The notes under the pieces were generated by a model that had not been told where the DNA came from, did no database searches, and saw only the letters and a program-made list of their open reading frames with translations. The translations under genes were made by a program, and so were the position numbers. From Mycobacterium bohemicum DSM 44277 (GTDB taxonomy: Bacteria > Actinomycetota > Actinomycetes > Mycobacteriales > Mycobacteriaceae), in the NCBI RefSeq assembly GCF_001053185.1, contig NZ_CSTD01000001.1, positions 1,668,333-1,732,332 on the forward strand: a stretch of DNA of 64,000 nucleotides. The letters are read 5' to 3'. This document shows positions 1-10,195 of the stretch, piece by piece. The first letter of the stretch is position 1, and each line of letters begins with the position of its first letter.

Positions 1-263
1 TGCCAGCCCTGGCCACACACCCCAGCGCGGCTGTGACTGGTCGTCATTCGACGAATTGCTCGGATCGTATCGCCATCGGCGAGCCGATCACCGGGAATCA
101 CGGCAAAGCCCAACGGGTCCGTTGGACCTCGTCGACTCGTGGTCAACCGCTTGGCGGCCGGCCCCTGCCGCTACTGTTGCGCGTATGGGGCCTGCCGTGG
201 TTGCCAAGACGCGATGTTCCGGGACACGCGGATGAAATCCGATCGTGGGGGAGTTACACCAAC

Positions 264-2843
264 GTGCCACTGACACCGGAGCCCCCGGGTAAGGCGCCCG
301 TCGCTCTGCGGAGCCCCGTCGTCCCGCCCGTAGCAAGCGCTTCGGCGCTGCGGCGGGTGCTGCGCCGGGCCCGCGACGGCGTCGTCCTCAACGTCGACGA
401 GGCCGCCCTGGCGATGACGGCGCGGGGTGCGGACCTGGCGGACCTGTGCGCCAGCGCGGCGCGGGTGCGCGACGCCGGTCTGGAATCGGCCGGGCGGCGG
501 GGGCCGAACGGGCACCTGCCGATCACGTACTCGCGCAAGGTGTTCCTGCCCATCACCCACCTGTGCCGTGACAGCTGCCACTACTGCACGTTCGCGACGG
601 CCCCCGGCAAGCTGCGCGCCCGCGGGGCCGGCATGTACATGGAGCCCGACGAGGTGCTCGACGTTGCCCGTCGCGGGGCCGAACTGGGTTGCAAGGAAGC
701 ATTGTTCACGCTGGGCGACCGGCCGGAAGAGCGCTGGGAAGAGGCGCGCGACTGGCTGGGCGAGCGCGGCTACGATTCCACGCTGTCCTACGTGCGGGCG
801 ATGGCGATCCGGGTGCTGGAGGAGACCGGGTTGCTGCCGCACCTTAACCCCGGTGTGATGAGCTGGTCGGAGATGTCGCGGCTGAAACCGGTGGCACCGT
901 CGATGGGCATGATGCTCGAGACCACGTCGCGCCGGCTCTTCGAGACCAAAGGGCTTGCGCACTACGGCAGTCCGGACAAGGACCCGGCCGTGCGGCTGCG
1001 CACGCTCACCGACGCGGGCCGGCTGTCCATTCCGTTCACCACCGGCCTGCTGGTCGGCATCGGGGAGACGCTGACCGAACGCGCGGAAACCCTGCACGCG
1101 ATCCGCAAGTCCCACAAGGAGTTCGGCCACGTCCAAGAGGTGATCGTGCAGAACTTCCGGGCCAAGCAGCACACGGCGATGGCCGATGTCCCCGACGCCG
1201 GGATCGAGGACTACCTGGCGACCGTGGCGGTTGCGCGGTTGGTGCTCGGGCCGGGAATGCGGATTCAGGCGCCGCCCAACCTGGTGTCGCGCGAGGAATG
1301 CCTGGCGCTGATCCGCGCCGGCGTCGACGACTGGGGCGGTGTCTCGCCGCTGACCCCCGACCACGTCAACCCCGAACGGCCCTGGCCGGCGCTGGACGAA
1401 CTGGCCGCCGTCACCGTCGCGGGCGGCTACGAGCTGGTCCAGCGGCTGACCGCCCAGCCCAGGTACGTCCAGGCCGGCGCGGCCTGGATCGACCCCCGCG
1501 TCTACGGCCACGTCGAGGCGCTGGCCGACCCCGACACCGGCCTGGCCCGCGACGTCAACCCGGTGGGCAGGCCGTGGCAGGAGCCCGACGACGTGGAGTC
1601 CGCCGGCCGGGTCGACCTGAACGCCGCGATCGACACCGACGGCCGCAACAGCGAGGCCCGCAGCGACCTCGAAAGCGCCTTCGGCGACTGGGAATCCATC
1701 CGTGCACACGTCGCGGAGCTGGCCGCGCGGGTCCCCGAACGCATCGACACCGACGTGCTCGCGGCGCTGCGCTCGGCCGAGCGGAACCCGGGCGGCTGCA
1801 CCGACGACGAATATCTCGCGCTGGCGACGGCCGACGGCCCCGCATTGGAAGCGGTTGCCGCCCTTGCTGATTCGTTGCGCCGCGACGCCGTAGGCGACGA
1901 CGTGACGTTCGTGGTCAACCGCAACATCAACTTCACCAACATCTGCTATACCGGTTGCCGGTTCTGCGCGTTCGCCCAGCGCAAGGGCGACGCCGACGCC
2001 TACTCGCTCTCGGTCGACGAGGTCGCCGACCGCGCGTGGGAGGCGCACGTCCAGGGCGCCACCGAGGTGTGCATGCAGGGCGGGATCGACCCCGAATTGC
2101 CGGTGACCGGCTACGCGGAGCTGGTTCGCGCCGTCAAGGCCCGCGTGCCGTCCATGCACGTGCACGCGTTCTCCCCGATGGAGATCGCCAACGGGGTGAC
2201 CAAGAGCGGCTTGAGCATTCGCGAGTGGCTGATCGGCCTGCGCGAGGCCGGGCTGGACACGATTCCGGGCACCGCAGCCGAGATCCTCGACGACGAAGTG
2301 CGGTGGGTGCTGACCAAAGGCAAGCTGCCGACGTCGATGTGGGTCGAAATCGTGACGACCGCGCACGAGGTGGGCCTGCGGTCGTCGTCGACCATGATGT
2401 ACGGCCACGTCGACACCCCCCGGCACTGGGTGGCCCACCTGCAGGTGCTGCGCGACATCCAGGACCGCACCGGGGGTTTCACCGAGTTCGTCCCGTTGCC
2501 GTTCGTGCACCAGAACTCGCCGCTGTACCTCGCCGGCGCCGCCCGCCCCGGGCCCACCCACCGCGACAACCGCGCCGTCCACGCACTGGCCCGGATCATG
2601 TTGCACGGCCGCATTTCTCACATCCAGACCAGCTGGGTCAAGCTCGGCGTCGAACGGACGCAGGTGATGCTCAACGGCGGCGCCAACGACCTCGGTGGCA
2701 CGCTGATGGAGGAGACCATCTCGCGCATGGCCGGCTCGGAACACGGGTCGTCGAAGACGGCGGCCGAATTGATGGCGATCGCCGAGGGCATCGGGCGCCC
2801 GGCGCGTCAGCGCACCACCTCCTACGCGCCGCTGCCGGTCTGA
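264..2843 (+). CDS. fbiC: FbiC, F420 deazaflavin (FO) synthase, CofG-CofH fusion
   Basis: Makes the deazaflavin FO, the chromophore of coenzyme F420, from a flavin-pathway pyrimidine and tyrosine in the cytosol. Two radical-SAM halves are visible, each with a CX3CX2C iron-sulfur motif: C101/C105/C108 in the CofG half and C561/C565/C568 in the CofH half. The reading frame is open from position 33, but the GTG at 264 sits behind GGGGGAG and gives 859 aa, close to the 856 aa of M. tuberculosis FbiC, and the sequence matches that protein from just after this start. It is convergent with the TB8.4-like gene, with a hairpin between them. Both Cys clusters are intact, so both half-reactions should be working. 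Confidence 0.96.
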   Translation: MPLTPEPPGKAPVALRSPVVPPVASASALRRVLRRARDGVVLNVDEAALAMTARGADLADLCASAARVRDAGLESAGRRGPNGHLPITYSRKVFLPITHLCRDSCHYCTFATAPGKLRARGAGMYMEPDEVLDVARRGAELGCKEALFTLGDRPEERWEEARDWLGERGYDSTLSYVRAMAIRVLEETGLLPHLNPGVMSWSEMSRLKPVAPSMGMMLETTSRRLFETKGLAHYGSPDKDPAVRLRTLTDAGRLSIPFTTGLLVGIGETLTERAETLHAIRKSHKEFGHVQEVIVQNFRAKQHTAMADVPDAGIEDYLATVAVARLVLGPGMRIQAPPNLVSREECLALIRAGVDDWGGVSPLTPDHVNPERPWPALDELAAVTVAGGYELVQRLTAQPRYVQAGAAWIDPRVYGHVEALADPDTGLARDVNPVGRPWQEPDDVESAGRVDLNAAIDTDGRNSEARSDLESAFGDWESIRAHVAELAARVPERIDTDVLAALRSAERNPGGCTDDEYLALATADGPALEAVAALADSLRRDAVGDDVTFVVNRNINFTNICYTGCRFCAFAQRKGDADAYSLSVDEVADRAWEAHVQGATEVCMQGGIDPELPVTGYAELVRAVKARVPSMHVHAFSPMEIANGVTKSGLSIREWLIGLREAGLDTIPGTAAEILDDEVRWVLTKGKLPTSMWVEIVTTAHEVGLRSSSTMMYGHVDTPRHWVAHLQVLRDIQDRTGGFTEFVPLPFVHQNSPLYLAGAARPGPTHRDNRAVHALARIMLHGRISHIQTSWVKLGVERTQVMLNGGANDLGGTLMEETISRMAGSEHGSSKTAAELMAIAEGIGRPARQRTTSYAPLPV

Positions 2844-2957
2844 CCGCAAGGCCGCGACCGCGCGCGGCCGCCGGTCGTGGACACCGCGGCCCACAGAACA
2901 CTGAGAACAGATGCCGCGATCCGGGACGCCGCTGTTGTGGGCCAGAAAACCGGCGGA

Positions 2958-2984
2958 CCCGGCACGGATTCAAGCCGTGCCGGG
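2958..2984. terminator. Hairpin between convergent fbiC and TB8.4 genes
   Basis: A perfect 10-bp inverted repeat (CCCGGCACGG, 7-nt loop, CCGTGCCGGG) lies between two genes pointing at each other. There is no T tract after either arm, which is usual for mycobacterial terminators. It could work in both directions. Confidence 0.6.
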
Positions 2985-3042
2985 CCCGAGGCCTCAAATC
3001 AAGTGCGCCGCCTGCTCAGCGGCTACTGAACCGGAGTGCGGC

Positions 3043-3378
3043 TCAGTAACCGCTGCAAGTGCTCGCGACCGCCGTCACGTCGTTGAAATACGCCGCGGCC
3101 TGCGGCATGGCCTGAATCTGCGCAGCCATCTGAGCCCGCTTCGACGGCGGCGACGCAAGGAACTGACGCAGGTAGCTCTGCGCGATCGGCGACGCGTTGA
3201 ACTGCGCGGCAGCGCCCGGGTCGGTCGCGCTGAGCGCCGCCATCACCTGCCCGTAGTTGCACGTCGTGTTGATCACCGGGTCCAACGGGTCCGCGGACGC
3301 GATCCCGGCCCCGGCAGTCAACGCGATGGCGGCACCGCCAACAGCGGTAGCCAGTTTGGTCAATGACAGCCTCACCAT
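3043..3378 (-). CDS. Secreted hemophore-like antigen, TB8.4 family
   Basis: A 111-aa exported protein. The N-terminus has a basic start, a hydrophobic stretch and a likely signal-peptidase site after ASA (about residue 29). The mature part has two cysteines (in TTCNYG near the start and in STCSGY at the end) that could form a disulfide. It closely resembles the low-molecular-weight T-cell antigen TB8.4 (Rv1174c), which sits in the same place next to fbiC. The wider family is annotated as hemophore-related, but heme binding by this member is only inferred. It is transcribed away from fdxC across a 437-bp gap. Confidence 0.9.
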   Translation of the reverse strand: MVRLSLTKLATAVGGAAIALTAGAGIASADPLDPVINTTCNYGQVMAALSATDPGAAAQFNASPIAQSYLRQFLASPPSKRAQMAAQIQAMPQAAAYFNDVTAVASTCSGY

Positions 3379-3698
3379 GTACGGACACCTTCCCCAACTA
3401 ATGCACCGTCAGACGACGGCGACGACATCTTGCCCAGCGGTTGCCGTCTTCGGTCGAGATTACAGCCCCCCTGAGCTTTCTTCCAACGCAATCGTTATCG
3501 CACAACGTCGAGGAGACGTAACAAATGCCAGGCCAGGGCATTGTTCGCCAGGGGCGAACGGTTGCCGTGATCCCGCCGGGGCCGTAACCGGGCGGTTTGT
3601 CGCGATCCGCGTCCGTCGGCCACCCCCGACGCCCGCGCTGCGATCGGACCGCCCCGGCCGCCGCCTCCGGCCGGTCCGGCGACCGGCGGGCCAGGTGG

Positions 3699-3725
3699 TT
3701 GACGTGTATGTGAAACGTCTAGTAT
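3699..3725 (+). promoter_or_regulatory. Candidate promoter for fdxC
   Basis: TTGACG at 3699-3704 and TAGTAT at 3720-3725, with a 15-nt spacer (a little short), lie about 90 bp before the fdxC start. The rest of the 3379-3815 gap shows no gene. Confidence 0.4.
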
Positions 3726-3815
3726 CAGTAACCGAAAGCTTTGTCCGGAGCGGTCCCGAGCACCGTTTCCGGCCGACCCGCAGCCCGCATCGAGCCCCAC
3801 ATGGAGGAGACGTCT

Positions 3816-4142
3816 GTGACCTACACGATCGCCGAGCCCTGCGTCGATATCAAGGACAAGGCGTGCATCGAGGAGTGCCCGGTCGACTGCATCTACGAGG
3901 GCGCCCGGATGCTCTACATCCACCCGGACGAATGCGTCGACTGCGGGGCCTGTGAGCCGGTGTGCCCGGTGGAAGCGATCTACTACGAGGATGACGTCCC
4001 GGAGCAGTGGAGCCAGTACACCCAGATCAACGCTGACTTCTTCGTTGAACTCGGCTCGCCGGGCGGTGCGGCGAAGGTCGGCCTGACCGAGAACGACCCG
4101 CAGGTGGTCAAGGATCTGCCGCCCCAGGGCGAAGGCGACTGA
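3816..4142 (+). CDS. fdxC: Ferredoxin FdxC (7Fe-8S type)
   Basis: A 108-aa soluble electron carrier. The N-terminal half has a spaced Cys set ending in CIEECPVDC and the second half has CVDCGACEPVCP, the pattern of ferredoxins with one 3Fe-4S and one 4Fe-4S cluster. The frame runs back to 3741, but the GTG at 3816 follows GGAGGAGA and matches the start of M. tuberculosis FdxC (Rv1177, 107 aa). dapC follows within about 50 bp on the same strand, so the two are probably cotranscribed. Likely partners are cytochromes P450 or other redox enzymes; none is implied by the immediate neighbours. Confidence 0.95.
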   Translation: MTYTIAEPCVDIKDKACIEECPVDCIYEGARMLYIHPDECVDCGACEPVCPVEAIYYEDDVPEQWSQYTQINADFFVELGSPGGAAKVGLTENDPQVVKDLPPQGEGD

Positions 4143-4195
4143 GCGCGCCGGTGCCGCGTCAGCCCGGAGCGGGGACGCGCGCCCCGCGCGGGCGA

Positions 4196-5293
4196 GTGTC
4201 CGGGCCGGTCTCGGCCTCGCTGCCGGAGTTCCCGTGGGACACCCTGGCCGACGCCAAGGCCCTGGCGGGCGCGCATCCCGGCGGGATCGTCGACCTCTCC
4301 GTCGGCACCCCGGTCGACCCGGTGGCGCCGCTGATCCAGGACGCGCTGGCCGCCGCCGGTTCCGCGTCGGGGTACCCCGCGACGGCGGGCACCGCGCGGC
4401 TACGGGAGTCCGCGGTCGCCGCGCTGGGCCGCCGCTTCGGGATCGACGGGCTGACCGAGGCCGACGTGCTGCCGGTGATCGGCAGCAAGGAGCTCATCGC
4501 CTGGCTGCCGACGTTGCTCGGCCTGGGACCCTCGGACTCCGTCGTGGTGCCGGAGCTGGCCTACCCGACCTATGACGTCGGCGCCCGGCTGGCCGGCGCG
4601 CAGGTGCTGCGCGCGGACTCGCTGACCCAGCTGGGGCCCCTGTCGCCGGCGCTGGTCTACCTGAACTCGCCGAGCAACCCGACCGGGCGCGTGCTGGGCG
4701 TCGACCACCTGCGCAAGGTGGTGGACTGGGCGCGCGATCGCGACTGCGTGGTCGCCTCCGACGAGTGCTACCTGGGCCTGGGATGGGAAGCCCAGCCGCT
4801 GTCGATCCTGCACCCCGACGTCTGCGGGGGAGACCACACGGGGCTGCTCGCCATCCACTCGCTGTCCAAGAGTTCGTCGCTGGCCGGTTACCGCGCCGGC
4901 TTCGTCGCCGGGGACGGGGCCCTGGTCGCCGAACTGCTCGCCGTGCGCAAACACGCCGGGATGATGGTGCCCACTCCGATCCAGGCCGCCATGGTGGCCG
5001 CCCTCGACGACGACGCCCACGAGCGGGTGCAGCGGGAACGCTACGAGCGGCGCCGGGCCGTCCTGCTGCCGGCGCTGCGTTCGGCGGGCTTCATGGTGGA
5101 CCACTCCGAGGCGGGCCTCTACCTGTGGGCCACCCGCGGTGACCCGTGCGGCGACACCGTCGCCTGGCTGGCGGAACGCGGCATCCTGGTGGCGCCCGGC
5201 GACTTCTACGGCCCGGGTGGGGCGCGGCACGTGCGAGTGGCGCTGACTGCCGCCGACGAGCGGATCGCCGCCGCGGTGCACCGGCTGAGTTAG
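4196..5293 (+). CDS. dapC: N-succinyldiaminopimelate aminotransferase DapC
   Basis: A PLP-dependent class I/II aminotransferase of the succinylase branch of lysine and meso-diaminopimelate synthesis. The PLP-lysine region is visible as SLSKSSSLAGYRAGF, preceded by the substrate-contact stretch LNSPSNPTGR. The whole length closely follows M. tuberculosis DapC (Rv1178, 362 aa). Two GTG starts are possible, 4151 (380 aa) and 4196 (365 aa). The second is preferred because homology begins at SASLPEFPWDTL directly after it. dapD and dapE, which catalyse the steps either side, are about 44 kb downstream in this window. Confidence 0.93.
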   Translation: MSGPVSASLPEFPWDTLADAKALAGAHPGGIVDLSVGTPVDPVAPLIQDALAAAGSASGYPATAGTARLRESAVAALGRRFGIDGLTEADVLPVIGSKELIAWLPTLLGLGPSDSVVVPELAYPTYDVGARLAGAQVLRADSLTQLGPLSPALVYLNSPSNPTGRVLGVDHLRKVVDWARDRDCVVASDECYLGLGWEAQPLSILHPDVCGGDHTGLLAIHSLSKSSSLAGYRAGFVAGDGALVAELLAVRKHAGMMVPTPIQAAMVAALDDDAHERVQRERYERRRAVLLPALRSAGFMVDHSEAGLYLWATRGDPCGDTVAWLAERGILVAPGDFYGPGGARHVRVALTAADERIAAAVHRLS

Positions 5294-5371
5294 CCGAGCC
5301 TCCTGCCGCGTCGGCGTGGCAAACGGCAGAATGCATCGAAGGCGGTTCTTGCGGTCAACCCTCGGGAAGGA

Positions 5372-7750
5372 ATGTCGCCCTTGACTTCGTCGTCGGGTAC
5401 GCCCCGGATTCCCCTGTCTTTCGGTGAATTGGCCAAGCGCGTCTTTCTAGGCAAGCCGTTGATCACCGAGGACCTGTCCTCTGAGAAGCTCTCGAACCCT
5501 GTTGCTCTCGGAGCGCTTTCGCCCGACGCTATTTCGTCCACCGCCTATGGCCCCGAGCAGATCCTGATCGAGCTGCTCCCGCACGCCGGCTTGGCGGCTT
5601 TCTTGTTGTTGCTGCCCATCACCGGGGTCATCCTGTTCATCCTGGTGTTGGTGACCGCGTCGTACCGCCAAGTGGTGATGGCCTACACCCGGGCGGGCGG
5701 TTCCTACATCGTCGCGCGGGACAACTTCGGCCCGCGGGTGGCGCAGGTCGCCGCCGCGGCGCTGTTGATCGACTACGTGGTCACGGTCGCCGTGCAGTCG
5801 GCGGCCGGAACCGTTGCCGTGGTGTCGGCCATCCCCGCGTTGGGGCCACACAGCCTGCAGATCACCGTCGCCGTGGTGCTGCTGATCTGCTACGCCAACC
5901 TGCGCGGACTGCGGGAGGCGGGATGGCCTTTCGCGTTCGCGACCTACTTCTTCGTCCTCATGGTCGGGGCGACGATCGTCGTGGGCGTCGCGCGGGCGCT
6001 GTCGGGCGACCTGCCGGTGTATGACCCCGCCCGCATGCCCGGGACGGTGGCGGTTCATCAAGCCGACGGCCTGGTGATGGGTGCGACGGTGCTGGTGCTG
6101 CTGCGTGCCTTCGCCAACGGCGGTTCGTCGCTGACGGGGGTGGAAGCGATCTCCAACACGGTCGACTACTTCCGAAAGCCGCAGGGCCGCAACGCCCGTC
6201 TGGTGCTCACCGTCATGGCCTCCATCCTCGGCTTCCTGCTGGCCGGGGTCGCCTACCTCGCGTACGTCACCCATGCCACGCCCTACCGCAGTGAGTATCC
6301 TTCGGTCCTGTCGCAGATCGCCCGCGGGGTCTTCGGTACCGGCGTGGTCGGCAACGTCTTGTACATCCTCGTCCAGACGGCCACCGCCGCAATCCTGTTC
6401 ACCGGTGCGAACACCAGCTTCAACGGGTTCCCGGCGCTGGCCAGTTTCGTGGCCGAGGACCGTTTCCTGCCGAGACAGCTGATGAAACGCGGCCACCGGC
6501 TGGTGTTTTCGAACGGCATCCTCACACTTGCCGCGCTGTCGGTGGCCTTGCTCGTGGTGACCGGCGCCTCCGTCAACGCGTTGGTGCCGTTCTACGCGAT
6601 CGGCGTTTTCACCGGGTTCTCGATGGCCGGTTACGGCATGACCAAACACCACCTGACCCAGCGTGAACGGGGATGGCGGCACCGGCTGGTGATCAACTTT
6701 TCCGCGGCCATCCTGTCCACCGTCGTCGTCGGCATCTTCGCGGTGGCGAAGTTCACCGAAGGTGCGTGGCTGGTGGTAGTCATCTTCCCCCTGCTGGTGT
6801 GGGGACTCACCCGGCTCAACCGTGAATACCGTGCCGAGGCGGCCATTCTCGAGATGTTCCGCACCGACCGGCCCGATCTGGTCAAGTACGCGCGGCACAA
6901 GGTGTTCGTGTTCGTGAGCTCGCTCGACCTGTCGGTGATCGAAGCGTTGCGCTACGGGAAGGGGTTGCGGGCCGACGACCTGGTCGCCGTGCACTTCATG
7001 GTCGACGCGGCGTATGCCGCGCAGCTGCGCAAGCGGTGGGACCACTTCGACCTGGACACCCCGCTGCGGGTTGTGGACTGCCCCGACCGGCGGATCACCC
7101 GGGCCGCGCAATTGCTGGTCGCCAAGGCCCGGGAGGAACATCCGAACACCAACGTGACCGTATTGCTGCCGCGCAGAACCTTTGCGCCCCTGCTGGGTCG
7201 GCTACTGCACGACCGCACGGCCGACAAGATCGCCCGCGCGGTCAGCGTCATCCCCGACGCCGCGGCCACGATCGTGCCCTACGACGTGGAATCGCGGATC
7301 AGGGAGGCCTACCCCGACGACTTCGAGCAGCGCATCGCCCACGAGATCGACAAACTTCAGGCATGGGTGTCCAAGGGCGAGGATCGAAACATCGACGACT
7401 ACGAGCATCCCCAGCGGCCGCGGTCGGTCATCATGGTGTCGGGCCTGATCTCCGGTCAGCGCGCCACCGTCGAGGGGCGGGTCAACGAGGTCCAGGACGT
7501 CGCGCGGGGCAGTCGGACCCTGCGGCAGGTGGTCGTCGGCGACAACAGCGGTGAGTTGACCGTCACGTTCCGTCCGGGCCACGGGGGTGCCGACATCCAG
7601 CCCGGCCAGGTGGTGCGGATCACCGGCAAGGCCCGCCAGACCGGCAACCAGCCCGTCTGCATGATCGACCCCGTGTACCACGTGGTCGAGGACCCCGCCA
7701 AGGAAGCTGGGTCGCCGGCCGCGGACCAAAAGCGCGACGGTGATCGATGA
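5372..7750 (+). CDS. KimA-like potassium importer with C-terminal OB-fold
   Basis: An inner-membrane permease of the APC superfamily, 792 aa. Residues about 55-500 carry roughly 12 hydrophobic helices. They are followed by a soluble domain (about 510-670) whose pattern, including VLLPRRTF and IVPYDVE, resembles the cytoplasmic domain of KimA-type K+ importers and of M. tuberculosis Rv2690c. Residues about 675-780 form a further small domain (VEGRVNEVQ, DNSGELTVTF, PGQVVRITGKAR) that reads as an OB-fold. The ATG at 5372 has GGAAGG only 2-3 nt upstream; the in-frame TTG at 5381 is better spaced and may be the true start. Potassium as substrate is inferred from the family. It converges on the PPE gene with 13 bp between stops. 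Confidence 0.75.
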   Translation: MSPLTSSSGTPRIPLSFGELAKRVFLGKPLITEDLSSEKLSNPVALGALSPDAISSTAYGPEQILIELLPHAGLAAFLLLLPITGVILFILVLVTASYRQVVMAYTRAGGSYIVARDNFGPRVAQVAAAALLIDYVVTVAVQSAAGTVAVVSAIPALGPHSLQITVAVVLLICYANLRGLREAGWPFAFATYFFVLMVGATIVVGVARALSGDLPVYDPARMPGTVAVHQADGLVMGATVLVLLRAFANGGSSLTGVEAISNTVDYFRKPQGRNARLVLTVMASILGFLLAGVAYLAYVTHATPYRSEYPSVLSQIARGVFGTGVVGNVLYILVQTATAAILFTGANTSFNGFPALASFVAEDRFLPRQLMKRGHRLVFSNGILTLAALSVALLVVTGASVNALVPFYAIGVFTGFSMAGYGMTKHHLTQRERGWRHRLVINFSAAILSTVVVGIFAVAKFTEGAWLVVVIFPLLVWGLTRLNREYRAEAAILEMFRTDRPDLVKYARHKVFVFVSSLDLSVIEALRYGKGLRADDLVAVHFMVDAAYAAQLRKRWDHFDLDTPLRVVDCPDRRITRAAQLLVAKAREEHPNTNVTVLLPRRTFAPLLGRLLHDRTADKIARAVSVIPDAAATIVPYDVESRIREAYPDDFEQRIAHEIDKLQAWVSKGEDRNIDDYEHPQRPRSVIMVSGLISGQRATVEGRVNEVQDVARGSRTLRQVVVGDNSGELTVTFRPGHGGADIQPGQVVRITGKARQTGNQPVCMIDPVYHVVEDPAKEAGSPAADQKRDGDR

Positions 7751-7763
7751 GCCGGTGCGGGGG

Positions 7764-8903
7764 TCAACCGCCGTACGGCGGGCGAGGCATCTGGAAGCGA
7801 CGACGCCCATTGCGCAACACAAAACTTCCCGCCTTCTCCGAGTTCCCCCGGGGCATCCCGCCCACCATACCCGTTCCAGGATGGCCGCTGACCGCCGCCT
7901 GTTCCGCTTGGATCATGCTGTCCGGCAACGGTATCGCGGACGTGTTGAGACGATCGGCGGCCGCACTGGCTGAGCTCCAGTCGGGCGGGACCGACAACTT
8001 TCCCACGAACGCCGCGCTGCCAACTCTGGCCTGGACCGTGCCGCGAAGGGCTTCGGGACCCACCGATCGGGCCGCCGTTGTTGCCTTGGCCAGCTGGAGC
8101 CCGAGCAGTCTGGAACCGGTACCGAACTGTCCCGCCGAAAACACTGCGTAGGTCGTCGACCAAAACGGTTGGGCGGGCCCGACGACGAGGGTGTCGAAGT
8201 CGCTGAAGGCGCTCAGCAGCGCGGAATACGCCGTCGCCGGTGAAGGAAGGCCCGCGGCAGTGCCGGCGGATGTCCCGGTGCCGAGCCCGGGCAGCTCCGC
8301 GAGCGCCGCCTGAGCCTGTCCCGACGGCAGCGCCGCAGCTTGGCTGACCGCCGCGGCCTGAGCGGATTGCCCGGTGGTGTCGGTGATCACCGGTGGCTGA
8401 TCGAAAGGTTCCAGCACGCTGGCGGTCGACGAGGCCGCGGCGTAGGTGTACATGGCGGCGGCATCCTGGGCCCACATCTCGGCGTATTGCGCCTCGGTGG
8501 CGGCGATGGCGGGGGTGTTCTGGCCGAAGAAGTTGGTGGCGACCAATACGGCCAACTGGCTGCGGTTCGCGGCGATCACCGGCGGCGGCACCGTCGCGGC
8601 GAACGCCGCCTCGTACGCGGCCGCCGCCGCCCGGGCCTGGCCGGCGGTTTGCTCGGCCTGAGTGGCAGTCGCGGTAGCCCAGGACACGTACGGCGCCACC
8701 GCCCCCGCCATCGCGAACGACGCGCCACCCGACCACAGGCCCCGCAGCTCCGAGACAGTGGATGAATAGGTCGCTGCGTAGGAATCCAGTTGCGCGGCAA
8801 GGTCGTCCCAGGCCGACGCGGCGGCCATCAGCGGTCCCGAGCCGGGACCGGAATACATTCTGGCCGAGTTGATCTCGGGCGGTAGTGCCCCGAAGTCAAG
8901 CAT
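7764..8903 (-). CDS. PPE family protein, SVP subgroup
   Basis: A 379-aa PPE protein. The N-terminal ~180 residues have the family start ([16 protein letters not shown]), the long helical hairpin and the WxG-like turn at GLWSGGAS. The C-terminus has GKLSVPPDW, the GxxSVPxxW signature of the PPE-SVP subgroup. These proteins are exported by ESX type VII systems, usually with a PE partner, but no PE gene is adjacent. ATG 8903 follows AGAAGGGA. It is a tandem paralogue of the frameshifted PPE just upstream (about 75 bp apart), suggesting duplication. Confidence 0.92.
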   Translation of the reverse strand: MLDFGALPPEINSARMYSGPGSGPLMAAASAWDDLAAQLDSYAATYSSTVSELRGLWSGGASFAMAGAVAPYVSWATATATQAEQTAGQARAAAAAYEAAFAATVPPPVIAANRSQLAVLVATNFFGQNTPAIAATEAQYAEMWAQDAAAMYTYAAASSTASVLEPFDQPPVITDTTGQSAQAAAVSQAAALPSGQAQAALAELPGLGTGTSAGTAAGLPSPATAYSALLSAFSDFDTLVVGPAQPFWSTTYAVFSAGQFGTGSRLLGLQLAKATTAARSVGPEALRGTVQARVGSAAFVGKLSVPPDWSSASAAADRLNTSAIPLPDSMIQAEQAAVSGHPGTGMVGGMPRGNSEKAGSFVLRNGRRRFQMPRPPYGG

Positions 8904-8979
8904 CGGCGTTCCCTTCTGAGGCCGCCCGTCACCCGGAAGGTTGGGGCGGGGTTATTGGTGCGGTGGCGGGCGTCAGCCG

Positions 8980-10195
8980 CTATCCGCCCGCAGAAGGACG
9001 GGGCATGGTGAATTTGCGGGGTCCCACCCGCAGCGCGTTGTTGACCGAAGACCCCGAGAACAGGCCCGACTTGCCGCCGGTGCCGGCGGCCGGCACGCCG
9101 TTCCACATGTTGCTCACCGGCACCTCTTCCCATGACGGGCCACCGCCGATGTCCGCGTCCGAAAGCCAGTGCGGATCTGCGACGGGGGCGGCCACCCCCG
9201 GGTTGGTCACCGTCCAGCTGGGCGGGACCGATAGCTTCCCCAACGAGGCCGCGTTGCCGGCACTGGCGAGCACCGGCCCGCGGATGGTCGCCGTGGGCGG
9301 CGGCGCCGGCTGCTTTCGCCGCCGCGCCGGCCTCCTGCAACCCGACCCGCTGGACCCCGGTGCCGAAGCTTCCCGCCGACGTCAACGTCCGGCTGATGCC
9401 GTCGCCGAGATTGACCGGCGAGGTGAACGTGTTGAAATTGCTGAAGGCGGTGAGCAGCGGCGAGGGGATCAACGCCTCCAATTGCGACAACGGAGACGAC
9501 GCCGCGGTTGCCGACAAGCCCGACGACGACGCTCCCGTTGTGGCAAGCGCCTGCAGTTGTTGCGGCACGCTCGCCATCAGCTGAGACAGCGTCGTCTGGG
9601 CGTTTCCCGCCGCCGACGATCCGGTGGCCTGGGCCACCGCGGCGGCCTGAGCGGGCTGGGCGGCGGCGTTGGTGGTCTGTGGCGGCTGCGTGAACTGCCT
9701 CAGCGTGGTCGCGGCCGACGAGGAGGCGGCATAGCGGTACATCGCGGCGGCGTCTTGGGCCCACATCTGCTCGTACTGCGCCTCGGTCGCCGCGATCATC
9801 CCGGTGTTCTGCCCGAAGACGTTCGTCGACATCAGCGTGGCCAACTCGGTGCGATTCGCGGTGACCAGTGCCGGCGGCACCGTCGCGGCGAGCGCCGTCT
9901 CGTACGCGGCCGCGGCCGCGCGCGCTTGACTGGCGGCCTCCTCGGCCTGCGCCCCCGCGTTCGACACCCACGCGACGTATGGCGCGACCGCACCGGCCAT
10001 CGTCTGCGCCGCGGCGCCGGACCAACCCTCGCCCTGTAACCGCGCGATGGTCGTGGCGTACGCCCGGCCAACCGATTCCAGCGCATTGGCCAGCACGTCC
10101 CACGCCGCGGCCGCCGCCATCATCGGGCCCGAGCCGGCGCCGGCATACATCCTGGCGGAGTTGATCTCGGGCGGCAGCGCTCCGTAGTCCAACAC
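8980..10195 (-). pseudogene. PPE-SVP protein gene with a frameshift
   Basis: The GTG at 10195 (behind GAAGGGA) opens a normal PPE protein, [19 protein letters not shown]. The frame stays PPE-like to about 9310 ([18 protein letters not shown]) and then becomes arginine-rich nonsense running to 8828. The expected PPE-SVP ending continues in another minus frame from about 9300 to a stop at 8980: [19 protein letters not shown], then SVPPSW, ending [12 protein letters not shown] like its neighbour. A one-base change in the GC-rich run at about 9290-9315 accounts for this. The intact product would be about 404 aa. A sequencing error is as likely as a real mutation. Confidence 0.8.

Noticed and set aside
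33..263. Longer N-terminus for FbiC
   Set aside because: The 77 extra residues are not FbiC-like; homology and the ribosome site support GTG 264.
171..2894. A 907-codon minus-strand frame opposite fbiC
   Set aside because: It is the antisense of a clear FbiC gene; its composition is Arg/Gly/Val-rich with no motif.
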